In this document: one piece after another, positions 19,403 through 28,589 of the stretch
How the letters are laid out: each line of letters starts with the position of its first letter
Numbering within the stretch: the first letter of the stretch is position 1
From: Paenibacillus amylolyticus
GTDB lineage: Bacteria > Bacillota > Bacilli > Paenibacillales > Paenibacillaceae
Direction of reading: 5' to 3'
Assembly (NCBI RefSeq): GCF_029689945.1
Contig: NZ_CP121451.1
Span: forward strand, 4,030,001-4,094,000
Length of the DNA stretch: 64,000 nucleotides
Program-made: the position numbers and the translations under genes
The notes under the pieces: model-generated
Told to the model about the DNA's origin: nothing
Seen by the model: only the letters and a program-made list of their open reading frames with translations
The model's database searches: none

Positions 19403-20110
19403 ATGAGTACACATATTGGAGCAAAACCCGGAGATATCGCAGAAACGATCCTTTTGCCAGGAGACCCTTTGCGCGCGAAGTATATTGCAGATACGTACCT
19501 TGAAGATGTTGTATGTTACAACGAGGTTCGTGGGATGCTCGGTTACACAGGTACATATCAAGGACACCGGATTTCGGTGCAGGGCTCAGGAATGGGTATT
19601 CCGTCCTTTGCAATCTATGCTAACGAGTTAATCAGCGAATATGGCGTGAAAAACCTGATCCGTGTAGGTACTTGTGGCGGTATGCAAGAGCATGTACGTG
19701 TACGTGACGTTATCCTTGCACAAGCAGCATGTACAGATTCCAGCATGAACAAACACGTATTCGGTGGATATGATTTCTCGCCAATCGCTACGTTCTCCCT
19801 GTTGAAAGAAGCATATGACCGTGCAACAGCTAAAGGCATGAAGATCCACGTCGGTAACGTGTTCAGCTCCGATTCTTTCTACCGCGATGATCGTTCCGTA
19901 ACCGAGAAGTTGATGAAGCATGGCGTACTCGGTGTAGAGATGGAAACAACAGCACTGTACACGATCGCTGCCAAGTTCGGTGTTAACGCACTGACCATCC
20001 TGACGGTAAGTGACCACCTGCTGACAGGCGAAGAAACGACTGCCGAAGAGCGTCAAAAAACGTTCAACGACATGATGGTAGTGGCTCTGGACACAGCAAT
20101 CACTCTGTAA
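19403..20110 (+). CDS. deoD: Purine-nucleoside phosphorylase, DeoD type
   Basis: Hexameric phosphorylase (235 aa) that releases purine bases from (deoxy)nucleosides, giving (deoxy)ribose-1-phosphate for DeoB. The phosphate-binding [12 protein letters not shown], the RVGTCGG motif, the ribose-contact [10 protein letters not shown] and the catalytic Asp in [12 protein letters not shown] are all present. Length is normal for the bacterial trimer-of-dimers type. AACTGGAGGAG precedes the ATG. Lies in the same direction as deoB and pdp. Confidence 0.95.
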   Translation: MSTHIGAKPGDIAETILLPGDPLRAKYIADTYLEDVVCYNEVRGMLGYTGTYQGHRISVQGSGMGIPSFAIYANELISEYGVKNLIRVGTCGGMQEHVRVRDVILAQAACTDSSMNKHVFGGYDFSPIATFSLLKEAYDRATAKGMKIHVGNVFSSDSFYRDDRSVTEKLMKHGVLGVEMETTALYTIAAKFGVNALTILTVSDHLLTGEETTAEERQKTFNDMMVVALDTAITL

Positions 20111-20179
20111 TTGTTGCATTTATATTCAACCATAATCCTTTGATTTTCATCGAAACTTTTGTTTTAAGCACGGAGTGAA

Positions 20180-20297
20180 GGACCCGGAATCGATTCTGAA
20201 GAAGCGTTAGCGTTCGCCTTTGTCACCGAGTTTTCCCATTGCAAATGGAATCAGAAAAACTTGGAGACAACAGCGATCGCAAGAACGATCCGGGGCC
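20180..20297. repeat. Structured intergenic repeat between deoD and pdp
   Basis: The 247-bp gap contains a long imperfect inverted repeat. Outer arms GGACCCGGAATCGATTCT (20180-20197) and AAGAACGATCCGGGGCC (20281-20297) pair, as do inner TGTC-CC-AGTTTT and AAAACT-GG-GACA segments around a CCATTTGCAATGG-like tip. The transcript would fold into one extended hairpin. It has no ORF. I believe similar sequences recur in Paenibacillus intergenic regions, but this cannot be tested here. Confidence 0.55.
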
Positions 20298-20357
20298 GGA
20301 ACGGTCTAACTACAAAGTGTTCTATATAATCAATTTCACACACAAGGAGAGATCATC

Positions 20358-21659
20358 ATGAGAATGGTAGACATTATTGCCAAGAAACGCGACGGTAAAG
20401 AACTGACAACAGCTGAGATTGACTTTGTTGTTCAAGGATACACACAAGGAGAGATTCCGGACTATCAAGTCAGCGCATGGGCGATGGCGGTATTCTTCAA
20501 AGATATGACAGACAAAGAACGCGCGGACCTGACCATGTCGATGGTGAATTCCGGTGAAACGATTGACCTGTCTGCCATTGAAGGAATCAAAGTAGACAAG
20601 CACTCCACAGGAGGAGTGGGCGATACAACAACATTGGTACTCGCTCCGCTCGTTGCTGCGCTTGATGTTCCTGTTGCCAAAATGTCCGGACGTGGACTTG
20701 GTCATACAGGTGGTACAACAGACAAGCTGGAGTCCGTAGCTGGATTCCACGTAGAGCTTGAAAAAGAGGAGTTCATTCGTCTCGTCAACGAACACAAGGT
20801 TGCAGTTATCGGACAAAGTGGTAACCTCACGCCAGCAGACAAAAAGCTGTATGCCCTGCGCGACGTGACAGCTACCGTTAACTCCATTCCACTGATCGCC
20901 AGCTCCATCATGAGCAAGAAAATTGCAGCAGGTGCAGATGCGATCGTATTGGATGTTAAAACGGGTGCCGGTGCGTTCATGAAAACAACGGAAGATGCTA
21001 AAGAATTGGCACATGCCATGGTAAGCATCGGTAACAACGTTGGACGTAAAACGATGGCGGTTATCTCCGATATGTCCCAACCACTGGGTCTGGCGATTGG
21101 TAACGCACTTGAAGTGAAAGAAGCCATCCTTACCCTGCAAGGGAAAGGTCCAAAAGATCTGGAAGAACTGTGTCTGGCGCTTGGACGTCAGATGGTATTC
21201 CTTGCTGGCAAGGCAGATTCCTTGGAGCAAGCAGAGGAGAAATTGAAAGAAGTGATCCAGAACGGTAAAGCGCTGGAGAAATTCAAAGATTTCCTGGCCA
21301 ACCAAGGCGGAGACGCTTCGGTTGTGGATCATCCAGATCGTTTGCCACAAGCACAATACCTGGTTGAAGTCCCGGCAGACAAAGACGGCTATGTTGCCGG
21401 AATCGTCGCTGACGAAATCGGAACGGCAGCAATGCTGCTCGGCGCAGGCCGTGCAACAAAAGAGTCTGAGATCGATCTCGCGGTTGGTCTGATGCTGAAC
21501 AAAAAAGTTGGTGACCCAGTTAAAGCTGGTGAGTCCCTCGTAACGATTCATGCCAATCGTGAAGACGTGTCAGACGTCATCGCGAAGATCAAAGAAAACA
21601 TTAAGATTGCGGATCATGCCGATGCGCCTGTATTGGTTCATGATATCGTAACAGAATAA
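20358..21659 (+). CDS. pdp: Pyrimidine-nucleoside phosphorylase
   Basis: Phosphorylase (433 aa) acting on uridine, thymidine and deoxyuridine. The thymidine-phosphorylase signature is present: [17 protein letters not shown] for phosphate binding, [17 protein letters not shown], and [20 protein letters not shown] with the catalytic lysine/serine region. The C-terminal alpha/beta domain ends normally. It completes the DeoR-type pathway (uptake, phosphorolysis, isomerisation, aldol cleavage). AAGGAGAG precedes the ATG, and a terminator follows. Confidence 0.95.
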   Translation: MRMVDIIAKKRDGKELTTAEIDFVVQGYTQGEIPDYQVSAWAMAVFFKDMTDKERADLTMSMVNSGETIDLSAIEGIKVDKHSTGGVGDTTTLVLAPLVAALDVPVAKMSGRGLGHTGGTTDKLESVAGFHVELEKEEFIRLVNEHKVAVIGQSGNLTPADKKLYALRDVTATVNSIPLIASSIMSKKIAAGADAIVLDVKTGAGAFMKTTEDAKELAHAMVSIGNNVGRKTMAVISDMSQPLGLAIGNALEVKEAILTLQGKGPKDLEELCLALGRQMVFLAGKADSLEQAEEKLKEVIQNGKALEKFKDFLANQGGDASVVDHPDRLPQAQYLVEVPADKDGYVAGIVADEIGTAAMLLGAGRATKESEIDLAVGLMLNKKVGDPVKAGESLVTIHANREDVSDVIAKIKENIKIADHADAPVLVHDIVTE

Positions 21660-21707
21660 TATATCTCAGAGGTAGACGAGATATAATCTCATATCTGACT
21701 GAACATG

Positions 21708-21750
21708 AAAGCCCCAAAGCGATGTAAATCATTGCTCTGGGGCTTTTATT
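21708..21750 (+). terminator. Rho-independent terminator of the nucleoside operon
   Basis: AAAGCCCCAAAGC pairs with GCTCTGGGGCTTTT around an AT-rich loop and ends in a T-rich stretch. Confidence 0.9.
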
Positions 21751-21795
21751 TATATAAGAAGTATTAGCTATTTACATTTATTTTGTGTGATTATA

Positions 21796-21824
21796 TTTAC
21801 TCTTACTCCAATATTTGAGATAAT
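21796..21824 (+). promoter_or_regulatory. Promoter of the secreted-protein gene
   Basis: TTTACT at 21796-21801 and GATAAT at 21819-21824 with a 17-bp spacer, about 80 bp before the TTG start at 21906. The surrounding DNA is clearly more AT-rich than the preceding operon. Confidence 0.5.
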
Positions 21825-21905
21825 ATTAAAGTTATATTTTTCCTTTTAAGGAGGGTGGAATTAGGTATAGTTTTTAGCAAGTACATACTTTAGGAGGAAT
21901 TCAAG

Positions 21906-23117
21906 TTGTTTAGCAAATCTCAGAAAAAATTATCTAAAAGAGCATTTATTGTATTGAACGTTCTCATTTTATTTTTGGTTGCGACAGTTCAATTGAGAGC
22001 CGAGGCAGCCAATCCAGACTTTGCTTCTGGTGAATTGGAAGCGGGAGCAATTATGCAATGGGGTGGAGCAGTACTCTTAGCAGCAGCTGAGAATGCTACG
22101 AATATTGATCCTAATATTATGGAGCAGGTGCACCACTTTGGACAACAGGCGTGGCAAGATGCAGATGCAACTACTAAATCTGAAATTTCGTCTTCCATTC
22201 AGGGATACAATGATTTATGGGGTACCAATAGAAAGTACAGTCTACAGTGGTCCTCAGATGCGCAGATTTATTTGGTAAAAAAATGGAATGAATATTTCGG
22301 TGCGGGAGCACTGATTAATTCTTCTAAAATAGAAAAAGTTGCTACAATTAATTCAGTTATTGTCCCTTCTTCAGTAAAAACATCAAACCCTCCAGGAGAA
22401 AGTAAAAATGATCTCGGTACTTTCCTGAGATGGAATACTAATTACCTTTTGTATAATACATATGTAGATGCTTTTGGTAAAATACAGTTGAATACCTATC
22501 CATATGAAAGAAATTGGGCCGATGCTCTAGGTAATAAAGAATATCCCAATGCTTTTGCCGCTTATAAGTCAGCATTTGAAGAATTAAAAATAAAGCTAAC
22601 TTATCAATCAGTTAAGCCTATTTTTGTAGATAACAGCACTGGTAAAAGTATTGAATACAAACCATTATCTGTGCCGAGTAGCTTTCCTACTAAAATAACT
22701 ATCCCTGCTCTTAAAGGAATTGTTAATAACCGAGGTGTAATAACAACTCTCGAAAAACCAAACATTGGTCGGGTCGGAAACAGTTTAACAGGAGAAATCG
22801 CCATTAGTTACCCTACATATATTGGAGACACAGGTACCTTCACAACGGCGGATTCCGTAACTCAGACACCTCCAGAAGAACCTGTTAGTGGTGGTGGTGG
22901 TGGGGATGGTAAGGGAGATGGAAGCTCCAATGACACGCCTACTTATTCACCGCTTGATCTTATTGTATACAAAGCCATGGTGCAATTCATACAAGAATAC
23001 CGACTTAATCATTCGAATAACCTGGACCAGTTGCTGGAATATATGAAATTAAATGATTCCGGTAAACCATCTAACAAACAAGCTTGGAGTGAGTGGCTAG
23101 GAAGCTTCAATCAATAA
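21906..23117 (+). CDS. Secreted protein of unknown function
   Basis: Protein of 403 aa with a clear Sec signal peptide: KSQKKLSKR, then a hydrophobic core ending in LRAEAAN, so cleavage is likely near residue 35. The mature part shows no domain I recognise. It is rich in Asn, Ser, Thr and Tyr, has a Gly-rich linker (SGGGGGDGKGDG) near residue 335, and ends in a short helical tail. TTG at 21906 is the start, with AGGAGG 8 bp upstream. The coding sequence is more AT-rich and uses more A/T-ending codons than its neighbours, hinting at recent acquisition. It has its own promoter and terminator. Cell-surface or matrix role is only a guess. Confidence 0.75.
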   Translation: MFSKSQKKLSKRAFIVLNVLILFLVATVQLRAEAANPDFASGELEAGAIMQWGGAVLLAAAENATNIDPNIMEQVHHFGQQAWQDADATTKSEISSSIQGYNDLWGTNRKYSLQWSSDAQIYLVKKWNEYFGAGALINSSKIEKVATINSVIVPSSVKTSNPPGESKNDLGTFLRWNTNYLLYNTYVDAFGKIQLNTYPYERNWADALGNKEYPNAFAAYKSAFEELKIKLTYQSVKPIFVDNSTGKSIEYKPLSVPSSFPTKITIPALKGIVNNRGVITTLEKPNIGRVGNSLTGEIAISYPTYIGDTGTFTTADSVTQTPPEEPVSGGGGGDGKGDGSSNDTPTYSPLDLIVYKAMVQFIQEYRLNHSNNLDQLLEYMKLNDSGKPSNKQAWSEWLGSFNQ

Positions 23118-23130
23118 AGAATAAAGACTC

Positions 23131-23166
23131 AAAAAACACACTATGAAATGTATAGTGTGTTTTTTG
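23131..23166. terminator. Bidirectional terminator
   Basis: AAAAAACACACTAT (23131-23144) and ATAGTGTGTTTTTT (23152-23165) form a 14-bp perfect stem with A and T runs on both sides. It can serve the secreted-protein gene on plus and ycgQ on minus. Confidence 0.9.
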
Positions 23167-23206
23167 TATTCAACATTTTAGGTTTCTTATAACCCAACGC
23201 TTTTTG

Positions 23207-24190
23207 TCAATGCTTACTAAGCTTGTCATACGCCATCACGGAATCAGCATTTGTATAAATATAAGGCGTGGTCGGCTCGGATACAGGTGTCACCTTGGTG
23301 GCCCGAATCTCAATGGTATCCTTACCGTTTACCTGTGCAGATCCGATGCTGCCATCGATTTGCACCCAACTGTCTGTAGGGAAGCGATCCGCGTCTGGGA
23401 TGTGAATCATCACGCCGAACGGAGCCGCATCAGCGGGGCAACACATAACGAGGAATCGTCCCAGTGCAAAATGGGATTCATGATCCATGCTTTTGTCCCG
23501 ATAAACGAACCCGGTTAACGAGATATCTTTGCCTGCAAATTGCCGTTGGAACATATCAATCGTCCCAAGCGTTTCGGAGAAAATCTCAGGATAGACTCGG
23601 ATGACCTGTTCCGAATACAACTTCTCCGCCAGTTCAGCGAATTCGCGGCTATATTCATCGGGTGGAACGAATTGAACTTTTGCAGACGATGCAGACTGAA
23701 CAGCCATTGATGGTTGGGTGAGATCTTGTACATTCAATTGCGCTGCCGGATCAGGCAACGGTTCTTTCCGACGAATCTCGGGAGGGGCATAGGTGAGAGA
23801 CATGCCTTTCTGGCTAGCCATGGAGCTGCCGAGAGCCCGATCAGGTAACAGAAAACCCAGCAACAAGGGAATCGCAATCAGACCATATACCAACGAGCTG
23901 CGCAGGAATCCGGAAGGCGGTGGGTGCTCACAGTCGCAATGAATGTCGTTTCCACTGAACAGTCCATGCCAGGCCATGATAACAGCGATAAACAATAAGG
24001 GAACAGGACAGCATAACAACAGTTTTTGCATGGTAGGCGCCAGATAATAATGAAGCGAATCACTCGAATTCAAGCGAATAATGTACACTGCCAACCCGCC
24101 AATCCAGACCGCACGGATCAGGTTATGCCATTGAATGCTTCTTGATTTTGATACAGGAGGTTTGGTCATTGGATAGATCGTGTGATTCAT
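23207..24190 (-). CDS. ycgQ: TIGR03943-family permease partner protein (YcgQ-like)
   Basis: Membrane-anchored protein (327 aa) of the TIGR03943/DUF1980 family, which nearly always pairs with a YcgR-type permease. Three hydrophobic segments lie in the first about 125 residues, followed by a soluble domain with FAGKDISLTGFVYRD and LGRFLVMCCPADAAPFGV, the conserved Cys-Cys region. A DCEHPPP segment precedes the third membrane helix. GAGGTG lies 5 bp before the ATG. It lies downstream of ycgR in the same orientation and divergent from the zinc GTPase, so a metal-related role is likely; transport direction and substrate are unproven. Confidence 0.82.
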   Translation of the reverse strand: MNHTIYPMTKPPVSKSRSIQWHNLIRAVWIGGLAVYIIRLNSSDSLHYYLAPTMQKLLLCCPVPLLFIAVIMAWHGLFSGNDIHCDCEHPPPSGFLRSSLVYGLIAIPLLLGFLLPDRALGSSMASQKGMSLTYAPPEIRRKEPLPDPAAQLNVQDLTQPSMAVQSASSAKVQFVPPDEYSREFAELAEKLYSEQVIRVYPEIFSETLGTIDMFQRQFAGKDISLTGFVYRDKSMDHESHFALGRFLVMCCPADAAPFGVMIHIPDADRFPTDSWVQIDGSIGSAQVNGKDTIEIRATKVTPVSEPTTPYIYTNADSVMAYDKLSKH

Positions 24191-24272
24191 ATCATCACCT
24201 CATTTCTATTCATCATCAGGATGAAAATTCATGGGATTAACCATTCATATCATGAAGTATGTTGCTCAGCGT

Positions 24273-25301
24273 TTATACCAGCAGATTAATCAACCACGAG
24301 CCAGTGAAGACGAGTATGATAATCGCTAGACTTAGACCGATAACAAATCGGGTACGGAAGGTTGAGAGTAACATGAGCGTGCTTTTGAAATCCAGCATTG
24401 GACCCAGTACAAGGAAAGATACCAGCGGTCCCAGCGCAAACGTATGTGAGAACGCAGAAGCCACAAATGCATCCGAAGTGGAGCAGAGAGACAACACATA
24501 AGCGAAGGCCATCATGAACACATAAGAGGCGACAGGTCCATTGCCTAGTGAGATCAGATCGCTGCGACTAATGAATGTTTGGATGCAGGCTGTAATCAGG
24601 GCACCGATCACCAGATATTTGCTCATATCTACGAATTCATCTCCGGCATGAATGAAGAAGCTGCGCCAGTTTTTCACATGGTTGTGATCGTGAGCATGTG
24701 CATGTGGTTGAGCCATTTTGAATCCAGGATGCGTCTTAACCTCTGTTACTGCGACCTTTGGCAAACGAAGGGGATTCCGACGAACGAACACATAGACGAG
24801 CATGCCTATGGAAGCTGCTACAGCAAAGGCGAGTCCCATACGGGCGATAGTTATCTCAGGATGGGAGGGAAAGGCGAGCAAGGTAGCGGTAAATACAATG
24901 GGATTGACGACGGGACCACTCAAAATGAACGTAACTGCAATATAGGCTGGCATGCCTTTATGCATCAATCTTCTCACGACCGGGATCATGCCACATTCAC
25001 AGATAGGAAAAATAATACCGAGCAGCCCTGCGATCAGCACACCGCCGATCGGATTCTTGGGCGTAAGTTTGCGGACCATTTCTTCCGATACAAACCACTG
25101 CATGAGTGAGGACAATAACACACCCATGAGCAGAAAAGGCGCGGCTTCAAGAAAGATACCTATGAATACGGTTTTCATATTTTGCAAAGCTTCACTGTTC
25201 CATGCTTCCTTCAGATCCGGAGCCATCGTGATTAACACGGGAACAAGAAAGGCACAGGGGATCAGGAAGGACAGTAGCTTCAGATTGGCTGCCATTTTCA
25301 T
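24273..25301 (-). CDS. ycgR: Permease of the DUF318/ArsP-like family (YcgR-like)
   Basis: Integral membrane protein (342 aa) with about eight to ten helices, of the family formerly named DUF318 (UPF0718), which also holds the organoarsenic exporter ArsP. Typical sequence is ICECGMIPVVRRLMHKGMP near residue 95 and LCSTSDAFVASAF late in the protein, the two conserved Cys/Ser membrane motifs. A cytoplasmic loop carries AQPHAHAHDHNH, a His-rich stretch suited to metal contact. The start at 25301 is set by GGAGG 8 bp upstream; an in-frame ATG 66 bp earlier is less likely. A weak Zur-like half-box lies upstream at 25381-25395. Confidence 0.82.
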   Translation of the reverse strand: MKMAANLKLLSFLIPCAFLVPVLITMAPDLKEAWNSEALQNMKTVFIGIFLEAAPFLLMGVLLSSLMQWFVSEEMVRKLTPKNPIGGVLIAGLLGIIFPICECGMIPVVRRLMHKGMPAYIAVTFILSGPVVNPIVFTATLLAFPSHPEITIARMGLAFAVAASIGMLVYVFVRRNPLRLPKVAVTEVKTHPGFKMAQPHAHAHDHNHVKNWRSFFIHAGDEFVDMSKYLVIGALITACIQTFISRSDLISLGNGPVASYVFMMAFAYVLSLCSTSDAFVASAFSHTFALGPLVSFLVLGPMLDFKSTLMLLSTFRTRFVIGLSLAIIILVFTGSWLINLLV

Positions 25302-25423
25302 GAAACAGACCTCCACAACTCGGACTTTGCTAAAATATATGCTTGTACGTGATGCAACATACATCAATTCTATGTTCTAATCAGCATTTTTACGATTAAT
25401 CAAGATTCTTCATCATAGACGAG

Positions 25424-25453
25424 TTGACAACCTAAAGAAAACTGAGGTATAGT
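25424..25453 (+). promoter_or_regulatory. Promoter of the CobW-type GTPase gene
   Basis: TTGACA at 25424-25429 and TATAGT at 25448-25453 with an 18-bp spacer. The Zur box at 25473 lies just downstream of the expected transcription start, a classic repressor position. Confidence 0.65.
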
Positions 25454-25472
25454 TTGGATCGACAATCATTAA

Positions 25473-25487
25473 TAGTAATTATTACGA
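25473..25487. promoter_or_regulatory. Zur box upstream of the CobW-type GTPase
   Basis: TAGTAATTATTACGA differs in one base from the B. subtilis Zur core TCGTAATNATTACGA and is embedded in AAT...ATTAAA flanks. Zur with bound zinc would block the promoter at 25424-25453. Confidence 0.85.
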
Positions 25488-25573
25488 TTAAAGAAATGGT
25501 TCTATTTTTGGCTCCTCATTAAGTTGGAGAGAAGACGGGTCAGTACAATTGAAACAGAGCGGAGGAAGCAGAA

Positions 25574-26773
25574 ATGTCAGATCAACAGGTTCAACATCGG
25601 GTTCCAGTAACCGTACTTAGTGGCTATTTGGGTGCAGGCAAAACAACACTGCTCAATCATGTGCTTCATAACCGGGAGGGAATGCGGGTTGCTGTCATCG
25701 TAAACGATCTCAGTGAAGTTAACATCGATGCAGGTTTAATACGAGATGGTGGCGGATTATCGCGCATTGATGAGAAGTTGGTAGAGATGTCGAATGGTTG
25801 CATTTGCTGCACGTTGCGGGAGGATCTGCTGAAAGAAGTTGAGCGGCTCGCGCTGGATGGTTCTTTTGACTACATATTGATTGAATCCACAGGTATTGGT
25901 GAGCCGGTGCCTGTTGCGCAGACGTTTACCTATATTGATGAGGAACTCGGCATTGATTTGACGAAATTCACCCGTCTCGACACGATGGTTACGGTTGTGG
26001 ATGCTGCCCAGTTCTGGCGTGATTTTTATTCCAAAGAAACGTTGAAGGATCGGGGACAAGAAGCCGGGGAAGACGATGTTCGAGGAATTGTTCATCTGCT
26101 GACGGACCAAGTGGAATTCTGTGATGTGCTGATTTTGAATAAATGTGATCTGGTGTCAGAGGAAGAATTGACGAAGCTTGAGAAGGCACTACACGCCATG
26201 CAACCGGAAGCCAGGCTGATTCGCACCATACATGGGCAGATTGATCCGAGAGAAATATTGAATACAGGACGTTTTGATTTTGAAAAAGCAAGCCAGTCCG
26301 CGGGTTGGATCCGCGAATTAATGAAAGAAGAACATACACCCGAGACCGAAGAATATGGAATACATTCGTTTGTCTATCATCGTAAACGTCCATTCCACCC
26401 GGAACGCTTGCTGCGTTGGATTGCCAAATATCCAGATAGCATCGTGCGATCCAAGGGTCTGATGTGGCTGGCGACAAGGAACCATATGGCGATTTCGTTC
26501 GGTCATGCAGGGGCATCGAAGCAGCTTGCGCCAGCAGGAATATGGGTTGGTGCGATGAGTGAGGAGGAAAGGCAACTTCACTTTGGCGATACATTACCAG
26601 ACATACCGGATTGGGATGATGAGTGGGGTGACCGGGTAACGAAATTGGTATTCATCGGTATTGACATGAACAGGGCGGAGATTGAACGTACATTGGATGA
26701 GACTCTTCTTACGGAGGAGGAGATGCAGTTGAACTGGCGTGAACTGAAAGATCCTTTTCCGGCGTGGAGTTGA
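25574..26773 (+). CDS. zagA: CobW/COG0523-family zinc metallochaperone GTPase (ZagA/YciC-like)
   Basis: G3E-class GTPase of 399 aa, thought to insert zinc into client enzymes when zinc is scarce. It has Walker [14 protein letters not shown], the metal-binding [12 protein letters not shown] (CxCC), switch [11 protein letters not shown] and the guanine motif LNKCDLV. The C-terminal CobW_C domain includes [12 protein letters not shown]. Length and sequence match B. subtilis ZagA (YciC), which is Zur-repressed. The Zur box at 25473 and its zinc-related neighbours make the zinc role much more likely than cobalt. GGAGG-type site precedes the ATG. Confidence 0.88.
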   Translation: MSDQQVQHRVPVTVLSGYLGAGKTTLLNHVLHNREGMRVAVIVNDLSEVNIDAGLIRDGGGLSRIDEKLVEMSNGCICCTLREDLLKEVERLALDGSFDYILIESTGIGEPVPVAQTFTYIDEELGIDLTKFTRLDTMVTVVDAAQFWRDFYSKETLKDRGQEAGEDDVRGIVHLLTDQVEFCDVLILNKCDLVSEEELTKLEKALHAMQPEARLIRTIHGQIDPREILNTGRFDFEKASQSAGWIRELMKEEHTPETEEYGIHSFVYHRKRPFHPERLLRWIAKYPDSIVRSKGLMWLATRNHMAISFGHAGASKQLAPAGIWVGAMSEEERQLHFGDTLPDIPDWDDEWGDRVTKLVFIGIDMNRAEIERTLDETLLTEEEMQLNWRELKDPFPAWS

Positions 26774-26805
26774 CAAAAGAAAAAGCATCAGCTAATATCA
26801 TTAAA

Positions 26806-26820
26806 TAGTAAAGATTACGA
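26806..26820. promoter_or_regulatory. Zur box upstream of the alternative L33 gene
   Basis: TAGTAAAGATTACGA, with both half-sites close to the Zur core, lies 24 bp before the rpmG start. It follows the GTPase gene by about 30 bp, so L33 may also have its own promoter. Confidence 0.75.
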
Positions 26821-26843
26821 TTAAATAAGAGGAGGCAACAATC

Positions 26844-26993
26844 ATGAGAGTCATTGTAACCTTGGCCTGCACCGAGTGCGGAGATCGCAACTACACAACA
26901 ACCAAGAACAAGCGTAATCATCCTGAGCGTCTGGAGATGAAGAAATACTCCCCACGTTTGAAGAAGATGACAATTCATCGGGAAACCAGATAA
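26844..26993 (+). CDS. rpmG: 50S ribosomal protein L33, zinc-sparing paralogue
   Basis: A 49-aa L33. The first Cys pair (CTEC) is kept but the second pair of the zinc ribbon is replaced (KKYSPRLKK where zinc forms have CPxC), so it should not hold structural zinc stably. Replacement of zinc-binding ribosomal proteins by such paralogues under Zur control is an established zinc-saving response in Bacillus. AGAGGAGG lies 7 bp before the ATG. Flanked by Zur boxes on both sides. Confidence 0.9.
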   Translation: MRVIVTLACTECGDRNYTTTKNKRNHPERLEMKKYSPRLKKMTIHRETR

Positions 26994-27013
26994 ATTTTTT
27001 TGTTGTTTTTAAA

Positions 27014-27028
27014 TAGTAATATTTACGA
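27014..27028. promoter_or_regulatory. Zur box upstream of znuC
   Basis: TAGTAATATTTACGA matches the Zur core with two mismatches and lies 14 bp before the znuC ATG, in the 49-bp gap after rpmG. Confidence 0.75.
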
Positions 27029-27042
27029 AAAGAGGGAGTGAC

Positions 27043-27750
27043 ATGATACTATCTTCCATGCGAGATGTTGTATTTGGATATGGCAAAGAGCCGGTCATTG
27101 ATCAACTGTCTCTGGATATTCATGTGGGAGAGTTCATAGGCATTACAGGTCCCAATGGTTCTGCCAAAACGACCCTGTTAAAGCTGCTGCTGGGGCTGCT
27201 CAAGCCCTGGAGCGGCACGATACATATGAATCCACAGTTGAAACGTGGGAACAACTCCAATATCGGTTATGTGCCCCAGCAGGTGGCATCGTTTAATAGT
27301 GGATTTCCGAGTACGGTAATTGAACTGGTCCGATCAGGGTGTTACACCAGGCTGGGGTTATTCAGCAGATTTACAGCAGAACAGGATGCCATCGTTGAAC
27401 GCAGTCTCCGTGAAGTCGGCATGTGGGAATATCGGAATACACGGGTTGGTGAGCTGTCCGGTGGACAGAAGCAGCGGATCTGTATCGCAAGAGCTATGGC
27501 AGGGCAACCGCAGATTCTGGTGCTGGATGAGCCTACAACAGGAATGGACCGCCACAGTCGTGAAGAATTCTACAATCTGATGCGCCACTATGCTGATGAA
27601 CATGGGATCACCATTATTATAGTTACACATGGGCTGGAAGAAATGGGAGATCGATTGGACCGAACCATTACCCTGGAGCGGCAAGAAAGTGAGGAATGGC
27701 AGTGTTTGAGTACGAATTCATGCAACGTGCCTTCTGGGCAGGTGGACTGA
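27043..27750 (+). CDS. znuC: Zinc ABC transporter ATP-binding protein
   Basis: ATPase (235 aa) of a high-affinity zinc importer. It has Walker A GPNGSAKTTLLK with the Ala-Lys variant common in ZnuC/AdcC of Firmicutes, the VPQQVASFN Q-loop, signature LSGGQKQRICIARAM, Walker B ILVLDEPTTGMD and switch His in VTHGLEEM. The 3' end overlaps znuB by 55 bp in another frame. GAGGGAG precedes the ATG, and a Zur box sits immediately upstream. Confidence 0.9.
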   Translation: MILSSMRDVVFGYGKEPVIDQLSLDIHVGEFIGITGPNGSAKTTLLKLLLGLLKPWSGTIHMNPQLKRGNNSNIGYVPQQVASFNSGFPSTVIELVRSGCYTRLGLFSRFTAEQDAIVERSLREVGMWEYRNTRVGELSGGQKQRICIARAMAGQPQILVLDEPTTGMDRHSREEFYNLMRHYADEHGITIIIVTHGLEEMGDRLDRTITLERQESEEWQCLSTNSCNVPSGQVD

Positions 27751-28589
27751 TTGGCGTTATCGCTCCCATTCTGGGTGTCTATCTGATGCTCAGGCGGCAG
27801 GTATTAATGGCAGACACGTTATCCCATGTCTCACTCGCAGGGGTGGCGCTCGGTTCGGTCATGAATCTTAACCCCGTCATCTGCGGATTCACGATCGCTA
27901 TTATCGGTGCATTATTGGTCGAACAACTGCGGCGAAGTTACCGAACCTACAGCGAGGTGCCTGTGGCCATCATCATGACTTCTGGGCTGGCCCTGGCTGT
28001 GGTATTGATGAGTCTCCAAACCAATCTGTCCAAGACCTTCAGCTCATACTTATTTGGATCCATTGTCGCGGTTAGTGATATGCAGTTGTGGATGATGGCA
28101 GGCGTATGTGGGATGGGTTTACTTTTTTTCATTTTGCTGCGAAGACCATTATATAACTTTACCTTTGATGAAGAGACAGCTTCCATTGGAGGCGTTCAGG
28201 TGAAGGGTTTATCGTTTGCATTTGCGATTCTGACAGGAATGACTGTAGCTTCAGCCATGCCGATTGTCGGTGTATTGCTGGTTTCCGCTCTTATTGTATT
28301 GCCCGCTGCCTTGGCACTGCGAGTGTCCCGCAGCTTTACAGCAGCGATCATTGTGGCAGTAATCACGGGTTTAATCGGTATTTTTAGCGGTCTGACCACA
28401 TCTTATCATCTAAATACACCACCGGGAGGAACGATTGCTCTTATCCTCTTGGTCTTCCTATTGACTGGAATATCAGCGCAAAAGCTGATTGCACGATACA
28501 ACCGCAAGCGTCACCGCAAAGAAACAAAATCACAGCATGTCATTCTGGTCAACCAATCAAGGAGGAAAACATCACATGAAATTCAGTAA
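27696..28589 (+). CDS. znuB: Zinc ABC transporter permease
   Basis: ABC-3 family membrane subunit (297 aa) with eight to nine hydrophobic helices. Typical segments are GVYLMLRRQVLMADTLSHVS at the N-terminus and MPIVGVLLVSALIVLPAALA in the core, with LGSVMNLNP nearby. The start lies within the 3' end of znuC and the gene ends 14 bp into znuA, so the three genes are translationally coupled. The C-terminal tail is basic (NRKRHRKETK). Confidence 0.9.
   Translation: MAVFEYEFMQRAFWAGGLIGVIAPILGVYLMLRRQVLMADTLSHVSLAGVALGSVMNLNPVICGFTIAIIGALLVEQLRRSYRTYSEVPVAIIMTSGLALAVVLMSLQTNLSKTFSSYLFGSIVAVSDMQLWMMAGVCGMGLLFFILLRRPLYNFTFDEETASIGGVQVKGLSFAFAILTGMTVASAMPIVGVLLVSALIVLPAALALRVSRSFTAAIIVAVITGLIGIFSGLTTSYHLNTPPGGTIALILLVFLLTGISAQKLIARYNRKRHRKETKSQHVILVNQSRRKTSHEIQ

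Noticed and set aside
20322..21551. Long 409-codon ORF opposite pdp
   Set aside because: Antisense shadow of a well-supported gene with strong codon bias; Cys/His-rich composition is an artefact, and there is no start signal.
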